Source: DATHVI01 sp035461385 (GTDB taxonomy: Bacteria > Actinomycetota > Thermoleophilia > Solirubrobacterales > 70-9). From it: 18,695 bases of DNA. This document shows, in pieces, positions 12,943 to 18,695 of the stretch. The position numbers and the translations under genes are program-made. Where the stretch lies: contig DATHVI010000046.1 of assembly GCA_035461385.1 (NCBI GenBank), positions 1 to 18,695 on the forward strand, read 5' to 3'. The notes below the pieces were generated by a model that searched no databases, was not told the origin of the DNA, and saw only the letters and a program-made list of their open reading frames with translations. Within the stretch, counting starts at the first letter, position 1, and the number at the start of each line of letters is the position of its first letter.

Positions 12943-14229
12943 CGGCGCGCGGTCCGGCTCGCCGCCGCCGCGGCGGGGGAGCCGGGGACGCAGCCGCCAC
13001 CAGCGACTGCCCTCGATCCGCTCCAGGCGGCGCTCTGCGCGGCGGGCTCGGCGGCGCAGCCGGCGGCGCTTGAGCGCCGCACGCCGCTTGATCGCGTTCG
13101 CCCGCCGGCGGGCGCCGGCGAGCTCGCCGCGCAACCGCTCGCGCGAGTCGTGCACGTTGTCGTGCTTGAACAGCGCGTAGGCGTCGTTGTGGACGAGGCC
13201 GACGATCGCCTCGCGTCCGGTCTCGTAGCGCTCGCGCTCGAGCGCCTCGGGCGCGAGCGGCTCCGGCCTGATCGTCTCGAGCGTCTCCGGGTCGGCGCCC
13301 TGCTCGTCAACGCGGCGCAGCAGGTCGCGAAGCCGCGTGTCCTCGACCAGCTCACCGCGCTCGACCGCTGCGGCGACGTCGGCGTCGTCGCGGACCAGTT
13401 CGCCCCACTGGCGCCGCGCCTGCTCGCTCGCAAGCGCCTCGTCGAGCCGCTCGCCGAGCCACTCGGCGCGGCCGAGGCCCTCGGCAATCCGCTTCCCGAT
13501 CACGAGCCGGTTGCGGTACTGCTCGAACGAGCGCAGCGGCAGGTGGAGGATCTGGATCGGGAACTCCGGGGCCGGGGCGAGGAGCGGCGGCTGCGGCGGG
13601 CGCTCGCGAAACGCCCGCATCGACGGCCGCCCCGAGGTCGGCGGCAGGCCGAGCCGCTTCGAGGAGACGCGGTGGCTTCCGGGGCCGACCTCGATGTCGT
13701 CGATCGCGCGGTGGGCGACCTTCGCCCGCACCCGCGCCGTGCGCTCGCGGTACGTCATCCGCTCCCAGGGCGGCTCCGGTCCGTCGGGGCGCGGGACGAA
13801 CTCGAGCCGCGGGGCGATCACCGCGTAGCGGTCGGCGGCGACCGCGCCAAGCGTCTCGCGGAGCGTGCCCTCGAGCGGCCACCAGAACTCGTCGGCGTCG
13901 TTGTGGATCACCCAGTCGGCGCCGAGGTCGCCGATCGCGATCCGGGCCAGCCTCGTCAGCCATTCCTGGAAGACCTCGGCGGTGGTCGCGTCCGGCTCGG
14001 TCAGGACCTCCGCCCGCCCGGCGCGGCGCCAGCGGTCGAGGATCTCAGGGGTCCGGTCGGTCGAGCCGTTGTCGAGGACGAGGAAGCGGTCGACGCCGAG
14101 GGCGCGGTGGGCGAGCAGGTTCGCCTCGATGACGTCCTCCTCGTCGCGGACGACGAGCGTCATCACGAGCGTCATCGGCTCGTCCGCGTGCGTGCGACGC
14201 TCACCGACTCCGGATCGCGCTTCGCCCAA
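12940..14229 (-). CDS. glycosyltransferase, GT92/GT2_4-like
   Basis: 429-residue predicted glycosyltransferase of the GT-A fold, Glyco_tranf_2_4/GT92-like type. Seen (numbering from TTG 14229): LVMTLVVRDEEDVIEANL (21-38), LVLDNGSTDRT (50-60) in the nucleotide-binding region, the metal-binding IHNDADEFWWP with D111/D113, and FPIQILHLPLRSFEQYRNR, which carries the family's late His. A helical, strongly basic C-terminus (many RRR runs, then SRWWRLRPRL) may contact membrane phospholipid or a partner. TTG 14229 has a strong Shine-Dalgarno (AGGAGG, 7-base gap). ATG 14175 would begin exactly where the family usually begins, so the 18-residue lead is open to doubt. It is the middle gene of a pyruvyltransferase, glycosyltransferase and degenerate-GT operon: 30 bases after the first gene and 13 before the next. 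Sugar donor and acceptor unknown. Confidence 0.85.
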   Translation of the reverse strand: MGEARSGVGERRTHADEPMTLVMTLVVRDEEDVIEANLLAHRALGVDRFLVLDNGSTDRTPEILDRWRRAGRAEVLTEPDATTAEVFQEWLTRLARIAIGDLGADWVIHNDADEFWWPLEGTLRETLGAVAADRYAVIAPRLEFVPRPDGPEPPWERMTYRERTARVRAKVAHRAIDDIEVGPGSHRVSSKRLGLPPTSGRPSMRAFRERPPQPPLLAPAPEFPIQILHLPLRSFEQYRNRLVIGKRIAEGLGRAEWLGERLDEALASEQARRQWGELVRDDADVAAAVERGELVEDTRLRDLLRRVDEQGADPETLETIRPEPLAPEALERERYETGREAIVGLVHNDAYALFKHDNVHDSRERLRGELAGARRRANAIKRRAALKRRRLRRRARRAERRLERIEGSRWWRLRPRLPRRGGGEPDRAP

Positions 14230-14236
14230 GCGCCCT

Positions 14237-14242
14237 CCTCCT
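14237..14242 (-). promoter_or_regulatory. Shine-Dalgarno AGGAGG favouring a TTG start
   Basis: Minus-strand GAGGAGGAGGGCGC directly precedes TTG 14229; AGGAGG is followed by a seven-base gap. This is the best Shine-Dalgarno in the window and the reason for choosing TTG 14229 over ATG 14175, which has only GACGAG upstream. Confidence 0.55.
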
Positions 14243-14259
14243 CGTTTCTGGCTCCGCGC

Positions 14260-15348
14260 TCAACGAGCGACAGTGTCACCGATCTCCGGCTCGGACGCCA
14301 CCTGCGCGTCGCCGCGCGCGAGCCGGAGCGCGAGCTCCTGCGCGGCGGTGGGGTCGTCGGCCCAGTGGGCTGACTCGAAGCGGCCGGTCCAGGTCTCCCA
14401 CAGGGTGCGGTTCTTGCCGTAGACGTTGTCAAGGACGACGTTCGGGATCCCCGTCAGGGCCGCGAGCACGTGGCCGTGGAAGCGGTCGGTGATCAGCACC
14501 CGCCCGCGGGCGACGATCCGCCTCGCGAGCTCGACCCGGCGGCGGGCGATCGGCTCGTACAGCGCCGCCGCGGGACGGGCGACCGGCACGGCGAGCCGCG
14601 GCTGGCGCTCGATCGCCGCCGCGAGCGCCCGGTTGGCGGCGAGCAGCGCCCGCAGCCCCTGGCCGGCGCCACCGGCGCGCTGCGCGCGCCCGTGCGGGTA
14701 GTCGCCGACCCGGACCCCGGGCGCGAGCTCCGGCAGCTCGCCGTGCAGAACCTCGGCCCCCGTGCGGGCGAGCCAGAAGATGTCGGACGAGGGCTCGGCG
14801 GTGCGCTCGAGCGGCCCGAGGGCGAAGGCGAGGTCCGGGCACAGCACCGGCTCGAGCCCGAGCTCGCGCGCGCGCTCGACGCTCGCCCGGTCGCGGACGA
14901 TCAGGGTGAAGTCCTCGTGAGCGGCGCAGAGCTCGGCGAAGCGCCGCTTCGGCCGCTCGCGCCGGAACCAGATCGACTGCGGAAGCTGGATCACCCGGGC
15001 GCGGGGGAAGTCGCGAAGGACTCGCTCGCGGACCTTCTGCTGGCCGGCCTTGCCGTAGAGGTCGCCGAGGTTCCCCCCGCCCTGGAGGAGGATCGTCCCG
15101 CGCTCGCCGACCGCCCGCCGCACCACCTTGCGGCGGTAGGCGCGCGGCTCGCAGCGGTGGACGACACGAACCCCGATCCGGTCGAGCGCGGCCCGGGCCC
15201 CGAGCCAGATCACGGCGTCGCCGAGGTTGCCGATGTTCGGGTAGTTGACGAGCGCGACATCGCTCCCGCGCTCGAGCAGGCCGCCGAGCGCGGCGTCGAT
15301 CCTCCCCGAGAGGTCGGAGATCAGGCGGAGGTCGTTGGCGCTCGGCAT
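14260..15348 (-). CDS. polysaccharide pyruvyl transferase family protein
   Basis: 362-residue predicted cytoplasmic protein of the WcaK/ExoV-like polysaccharide pyruvyl transferase family. Known members move pyruvate from phosphoenolpyruvate to a sugar as a ketal, adding negative charge to an exopolysaccharide or wall glycan. Seen: VNYPNIGNLGDAVIWLG (34-50), LLQGGGNLGDLYG, VIQLPQSIWF, TLIVRDRASVERARELG, VLCPDLAFALG, and the late VLITDRFHGHVLAALTGIP with VVLDNVYGKNRT. The RFHGH motif is the family's usual active-site region. Length is normal. ATG 15348 follows a TAGCAT box by eight bases; the open frame to 15552 crosses the divergent gene and is not used. It is the first gene of the operon with the two glycosyltransferase-type genes. 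A plain GT-B role cannot be excluded for individual members of this family. Confidence 0.85.
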   Translation of the reverse strand: MPSANDLRLISDLSGRIDAALGGLLERGSDVALVNYPNIGNLGDAVIWLGARAALDRIGVRVVHRCEPRAYRRKVVRRAVGERGTILLQGGGNLGDLYGKAGQQKVRERVLRDFPRARVIQLPQSIWFRRERPKRRFAELCAAHEDFTLIVRDRASVERARELGLEPVLCPDLAFALGPLERTAEPSSDIFWLARTGAEVLHGELPELAPGVRVGDYPHGRAQRAGGAGQGLRALLAANRALAAAIERQPRLAVPVARPAAALYEPIARRRVELARRIVARGRVLITDRFHGHVLAALTGIPNVVLDNVYGKNRTLWETWTGRFESAHWADDPTAAQELALRLARGDAQVASEPEIGDTVAR

Positions 15349-15356
15349 CGACCGGG

Positions 15357-15362
15357 ATGCTA
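15357..15362 (-). promoter_or_regulatory. probable -10 box (TAGCAT) of the pyruvyltransferase operon
   Basis: Minus-strand TAGCAT is followed by eight bases and the ATG at 15348, identical in hexamer and spacing to the plus-strand sites at 9416 and 10444. The 66-base divergent gap also holds the box of the plus-strand gene at 15415. Confidence 0.55.
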
Positions 15363-15399
15363 GCCGCGGCGCGCTCGCGGCAGGGAGCGGGGACGGCTC

Positions 15400-15405
15400 T
15401 AGACT
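15400..15405 (+). promoter_or_regulatory. probable -10 box (TAGACT) of the two-domain glycosyltransferase
   Basis: TAGACT is followed by nine bases and ATG 15415. It lies 37 bases from the oppositely directed TAGCAT at 15357-15362, so the two divergent promoters overlap in their upstream parts and may compete or be controlled together. Confidence 0.45.
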
Positions 15406-15414
15406 CAGCGCCGC

Positions 15415-17208
15415 ATGCCGACGCCCCAGGCCGCGCCTCGAACCGCCGACCAGGTCCCCGTCGGCGAGCCGCTTCCGCTGCGGATCGCGTTCGCCGGCGA
15501 GCCCGCGCGAGCGGCGCTCGGGATCGGGATCACGCCGGCGTCGGCCGACCACGGGACGCTCGAGGGAGCCGAGGCGCTGGCGATCGACGAGGCGGGGCCG
15601 CGCGGCGGCCGCGCCGCCGCCGAGGAGCTCGCGCGCGAGGCCGGAGGGCTCGGGATCCCGGTGATCGGGCTTCGCCGCAACCGGGAAGCCGAGCCGGCCT
15701 GGGCCGGGCTCGCCGACCTCGTCGTCGGCGCCCCGGGGGATGGCGATCGGGCGAGCGTGCCGGCGCCGGCGCCGGTCGACCCGGCCGCGATCAACCCGAT
15801 CGGGTTCCGGGGCACGGGGGTCGCCGGGTTCGCGGCGACCGTCACCTCAGCGGCCGGCGATCGGGTCGAGCCCGGCATCCGCTGGATCGAGCGCCTCGCC
15901 ACCGGCGAGCCGGTGAACGTGTTCGCGCCGCGCGGCGCCTCCCTCCCCCCGCTCCCGGTCTCGATCGAGCGCCGCCGTACCCCCGGGGAGGCGAACCTGG
16001 TCGCCCAGCTCCGCGGCCGCCTCGCAGCCCTCGACCACCCCGCCTTCCACGCCTCCGACTGGGAGCGCGCGAGCTTCGTCGTCCGCCTCTGCGCCGCCGG
16101 GATCCCGGTCGTCGCCGATCGGGTCGACGACCGCCTCGCCGAGCTCGTCGGCCCTGGCCTCGCCGCGGCGCTGGCGGCGGTCGACGTCGACGAGCTCCCC
16201 GATCGCGACCTCCGCGAGCGGACGTCGGTCGCGCTGCGCCGGGCGGCGCTCCGCGACCACTCGGGGCAGGCATCGTGGCGGCGGATCGCCGCCGCGCTCG
16301 GGCTCGAGGTGCCCCCTCCGCCGCTCGTCTCGGTGATCCTCTCGACCGCGCGCGAGGAGTGGATCGAGCACGGGATCGCCCAGGTCCTGCGCCAGACCTA
16401 CGAGCCGCGCGAGCTGATCGTCTGCCTCCACGGCGACCGGTTCTCCGACGACGTCGCCGACCGGGTCCGCGCGCAGACCGGCGGCGAGGCGCAGGTGCTG
16501 CGGATCGACGGCGAGCTCACCCTCGGCGAGGCGCTCAACGCCGGGGTCGAGGTCTCGCGCGGCGACGTGGTGACGAAGATGGACGACGACGACTACTACA
16601 CCGTCGACCACCTCTGGGACCTGATGCTCGCGCTCGAGTACTCGGGCGCCGACCTCGTCGGCAAGGGCGCCGAGTTCGTCTACGTCTCAACCGTCGACCT
16701 GACGATCCGGCGGTTCGTCGGCGACGCCGAGACCGGCCATCCGCGACTCGGCGGCGGGGTGATGATGGCCCGCCGCGAGCCGCTGGTCGCGATCGGCGGC
16801 TGGCCGGCGCGAAATCGCGGCGAGGACGGGATGCTGGTGAAGAACTTCAAGGCGTCGGGGCGGCGGACCCACCGCACCCACGGCTTCGGCTACATCCTCA
16901 ACCGCCACATGCGCGGGCACACTTGGAACACGTACGCCGACTACTTCCTCGTCCAGTCGCAGCGCGAGTGGCGCGGCCTTCGCTTCGACGTCACCGGGAT
17001 CGAGGACGGCGCGGCGGGGCTCGAGCCGAGCCTCGACGACGGCGACGAGGTCGGCACGAGACTAGAGGCGGCGGAGCAGCGGGCGGAGGAGCAGGCGGAC
17101 GAAGCGGCGGAGGCGGCGTCGCAGGGCGCCCGCGAGGCCGCCGAGGATGCCGGCCCCGGCGGACGCGAGGCGGCCGAGCTGGCGGGCCCGCCAGGCGATC
17201 CACCGTAG
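15415..17208 (+). CDS. two-domain glycosyltransferase (CgeB-like N-terminus plus GT2)
   Basis: 597 residues, predicted cytoplasmic. The N-terminal part (about 17-300) is loosely CgeB/Glyco_trans_1_2-like, with HPAFHASDWERASFVVRLCA and GIPVVADRV near its end. The GT2 domain begins about 303: PLVSVILSTAREEWIEHGI, VLRQTYEPRELIVCLHGD, a metal-binding KMDDDDYYT (D390-D393), GGGVMMARREPLVAIGGWP, the catalytic-type RGEDGML (E470, D471) and RHMRGHTWNTY. So unlike the product of 11388 it keeps all expected acids. After about residue 540 the sequence becomes a low-complexity Glu/Ala run, and its last 147 bases lie antisense to the gene ending at 17062. The tail may be unselected read-through. ATG 15415 follows a TAGACT box. 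Donor and acceptor unknown; probably surface glycan assembly. Confidence 0.85.
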   Translation: MPTPQAAPRTADQVPVGEPLPLRIAFAGEPARAALGIGITPASADHGTLEGAEALAIDEAGPRGGRAAAEELAREAGGLGIPVIGLRRNREAEPAWAGLADLVVGAPGDGDRASVPAPAPVDPAAINPIGFRGTGVAGFAATVTSAAGDRVEPGIRWIERLATGEPVNVFAPRGASLPPLPVSIERRRTPGEANLVAQLRGRLAALDHPAFHASDWERASFVVRLCAAGIPVVADRVDDRLAELVGPGLAAALAAVDVDELPDRDLRERTSVALRRAALRDHSGQASWRRIAAALGLEVPPPPLVSVILSTAREEWIEHGIAQVLRQTYEPRELIVCLHGDRFSDDVADRVRAQTGGEAQVLRIDGELTLGEALNAGVEVSRGDVVTKMDDDDYYTVDHLWDLMLALEYSGADLVGKGAEFVYVSTVDLTIRRFVGDAETGHPRLGGGVMMARREPLVAIGGWPARNRGEDGMLVKNFKASGRRTHRTHGFGYILNRHMRGHTWNTYADYFLVQSQREWRGLRFDVTGIEDGAAGLEPSLDDGDEVGTRLEAAEQRAEEQADEAAEAASQGAREAAEDAGPGGREAAELAGPPGDPP

Positions 17209-17937
17209 CGGCCCGGTCGCGGCGAGCCGGCGCTCCGCGTCGGCGATCCGGGCCTGGTGGCGGCGAAGCTCGAGCCGTTCGCGGGCGAGCCGCTGCGCGC
17301 CCGCCGCGACCCGGCCCTCGTTGGTGTTGAGCCGCGCCCGGTGGCGGAGATGCTCGCTGCGCTCGTGCGCGAGATCGCCGGGCGAGGGGAAGCGGAACCG
17401 GGCGACGCCGCGACCGATGATCCCGATCCTCGCCCCGGCGACTCGGCGCCGGGGGCGATCGGCGCCGCCGGCGGGCCGCGCCCGGACGACCCGGCGGTGG
17501 GGAAGCCTCGCCGTCCACTCGAACCCCTCGAGCCAGCGGAGCGCGCCGGGGACGGTGGCGGCGACCGTGCCGCCCGCCTCGTCGACCAGCGACGCCAGCG
17601 CCTCGAGCGTGCGCTCGCCCGGCTCGACGCCGGCCGGGATCGTGATCTCGACCGGATGGCCGGCGGCGACCGAGACTCCGGCTTCGGCGATCGTGATCCG
17701 CCGGTCCGATCCGCACGCCGCCTCGATCGGCTCGCGCTCGGGGTGGTCGGCCGAAAGCCGGACTACCACCCGGACCGCGGGGGCGCGAGCCGCGAGCGCG
17801 GCGTCGACCGAGGCGAGGATCCGGGCGGCGGGCTCGCGGCCGCCGTCGACGTTAACGACGTAGGGTGCCGCGGCCTCGGGCGCCGCGGCCGTGCGGCCCG
17901 ACTCGCCGGCGGTCGCCTGTTCGCCGGTCGCGGTCAG
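17062..17937 (-). CDS. unrecognised protein made of the module shared with the degenerate glycosyltransferase; probable CTG start
   Basis: 291 residues, not recognised as any known family. It matches the C-terminal half of the protein at 11388 in order: YVVNVDGGREPAARILASVD, DHPEREPIE, PVEITIPAGVEPGERTLEAL, TVPG, and a basic helical part with DLAHERSEHLRHRARLN and RLARERLELRRHQARI. The end (GPLRWIAWRARQLGRL followed by Arg/Leu-rich helices) resembles C-terminal tails of bacterial glycosyltransferases. No ATG, GTG or TTG lies between the stop of the upstream sulfotransferase and the start of the conserved region. CTG 17937 overlaps that stop as CTGA, so a CTG start by termination-reinitiation is the best guess. 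A -1 frameshift fusion with the sulfotransferase is the alternative. The last 147 bases overlap the converging glycosyltransferase gene. Confidence 0.6.
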   Translation of the reverse strand: MTATGEQATAGESGRTAAAPEAAAPYVVNVDGGREPAARILASVDAALAARAPAVRVVVRLSADHPEREPIEAACGSDRRITIAEAGVSVAAGHPVEITIPAGVEPGERTLEALASLVDEAGGTVAATVPGALRWLEGFEWTARLPHRRVVRARPAGGADRPRRRVAGARIGIIGRGVARFRFPSPGDLAHERSEHLRHRARLNTNEGRVAAGAQRLARERLELRRHQARIADAERRLAATGPLRWIAWRARQLGRLASAGAGILGGLAGALRRRLRRFVRLLLRPLLRRL

Positions 17938-18695
17938 CTCTCGACCGGGTAGCCGAGCTCGCGGAGCCGGAACCCGGCGATCCGCTCGAACGTGCGCCGG
18001 TCGTCGGCGCCCATGTCCGTCTTCCAGCGGTCGATCCGGCTCGGGTCGGGGGGCTTGGAGACGTTCTCCATGATCTTCAGCCGCTCCTCGGTCGCGACCA
18101 GCCGCCCGTCGCGGGCGACCTCCTGCGGCGGCACCTCCGACGCGACCCGGTCGGGGACCTGCTCGTAGTAGCGCAGCATCCGCTCGTCGTAGGGGAGCTC
18201 GACGAGCTCGCAGATCCGCCGCAGGTGCGGCTCGGGATCGCGGACGAGGTCCTCGTAGCGGACCTCGATGTAGTGCGGGAGCCCGTCTGCCTGCTCGCGG
18301 GCCTGGTCGAGCCGCTCGATCCAGAACTCGGCGCAGCCCTCGATCGTGTCGGGGCCGAACCAGAGGTCCTTGATCGAGAGCGCGACGCCGCGGCCGTCGC
18401 GGATCAGGTGGATGAACCGCGCCTCGGGGAGCGTCTTGTGGATGATCCGCATCTTGCGGACGTAGAACGGGGTCTTGTCCCCCCAGCGCGGCTTGCCCGC
18501 CCGCTCGGCGTAGAGCTGGTAGAAGGCGCGGATCGCGTCGGACGGGTTGCGCGGGTGCCGCTCGCGGACCCGGCGGCGATACTCGTCGGCGTCGAGGTGG
18601 AAGTCGGTCCAGCGGGTATGCCCGGTGACGGTGTCGAGGTAGGCCTCGACCGGCGAGCGCAGGTGGGGCGGCCGCTTCGCGTGCCGCCACGCCTT
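17934..18695 (-). CDS. sulfotransferase family protein (5' end outside the window)
   Basis: The last 253 residues of a Sulfotransfer_3-like protein; the frame is open to the window edge and the N-terminal PAPS loop is missing only because of the cut. Seen: the family segment KPRWGDKTPFYVRKM, the 3'-phosphate motif ARFIHLIRDGRGVALSIKDLW, IEVRYEDLVRDPEPHLRRICEL, and a C-terminal WKTDMGADDRRTFERIAGF typical of the fold end. ATG 18452 is internal: GDKTP lies upstream of it, so it is not the start. Predicted cytoplasmic. It is followed with a 4-base overlap by the module protein ending at 17062, which suggests the two act together. It belongs to a different subfamily from the NDST-like pair and is nearer in layout to the gene at 9430. 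The acceptor is unknown. Confidence 0.85.
   Translation of the reverse strand, partial: KAWRHAKRPPHLRSPVEAYLDTVTGHTRWTDFHLDADEYRRRVRERHPRNPSDAIRAFYQLYAERAGKPRWGDKTPFYVRKMRIIHKTLPEARFIHLIRDGRGVALSIKDLWFGPDTIEGCAEFWIERLDQAREQADGLPHYIEVRYEDLVRDPEPHLRRICELVELPYDERMLRYYEQVPDRVASEVPPQEVARDGRLVATEERLKIMENVSKPPDPSRIDRWKTDMGADDRRTFERIAGFRLRELGYPVES

Noticed and set aside
11752..14373. 873-codon plus-strand open frame opposite the glycosyltransferase genes
   Set aside because: Antisense shadow of high-GC genes; Arg/Ala/Ser/Pro-rich, no recognisable domain, and it spans two real minus-strand genes and their junction.
15357..17330. 657-codon plus-strand open frame overlapping the two-domain glycosyltransferase
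   Set aside because: Arg/Pro/Gly-rich out-of-frame shadow; all GT2 motifs are in the frame starting at 15415.
18452..18454. ATG as the start of the last sulfotransferase
   Set aside because: The conserved GDKTP segment and about 80 further in-frame residues lie upstream, so the true start is beyond the window edge.
1..18695. Mobile elements, CRISPR arrays, tRNA or rRNA genes
   Set aside because: No transposase or integrase motif, no regularly spaced repeats and no RNA-gene signature were seen on either strand.

Overview
The window is very GC-rich and carries long open frames on the antisense strand of almost every gene, with GTG and TTG starts and several genes that look leaderless. This fits a high-GC actinobacterium. 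The protein style (GT2 fusions, G6S-like sulfatases, NDST-like sulfotransferases, FG-GAP propellers) suggests Thermoleophilia/Solirubrobacterales, which is inference only. No tRNA, rRNA, CRISPR array, insertion sequence or phage gene was seen. No stretch longer than about 220 bases lacks a gene.

Layout. At 1-829 (+) there is an NDST-like sulfotransferase. At 840-3598 (-) a secreted sulfatase is followed by an overlapping seven-repeat FG-GAP/VCBS propeller gene. At about 3796-5304 (+) lies a second secreted sulfatase, divergent from the first. At 5280-9213 (-) is a tight operon of epoxide-hydrolase-like alpha/beta hydrolase, membrane-anchored propeller, and a third sulfatase. At 9430-11321 (+) are two more sulfotransferases, the second a close paralogue of the one at the left edge. 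At 11388-15348 (-) an operon encodes a polysaccharide pyruvyl transferase-family protein, a GT92/GT2_4-like glycosyltransferase, and a GT2-like protein that has lost its catalytic acids and carries an unrecognised C-terminal module. At 15415-17208 (+) is a two-domain glycosyltransferase. At 17062-18695 (-) a fourth sulfotransferase, cut by the window edge, is followed by a small protein consisting almost only of the same unrecognised module.

How the genes may work together. Four predicted cytoplasmic PAPS-dependent sulfotransferases (writers), three predicted exported formylglycine sulfatases (erasers), and glycan-assembly enzymes sit side by side. A coherent reading is a locus that builds, sulfates and later trims a cell-surface sulfated polysaccharide, with the propellers acting outside the cell as partners of the sulfatases. 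Sulfatase and propeller genes are paired twice, in opposite gene order, each time with overlapping ends. No flippase, polymerase, PAPS-synthesis or formylglycine-generating-enzyme gene is in the window, so the system must depend on genes elsewhere.

Most unusual points: the sulfatase-propeller pairs with four invariantly spaced cysteines; the unrecognised module shared by the genes at 11388 and 17062; the degenerate glycosyltransferase; a probable CTG start inside a CTGA stop/start overlap; and a recurrent TAnnnT box 8-10 bases upstream of start codons, which suggests leaderless transcription.
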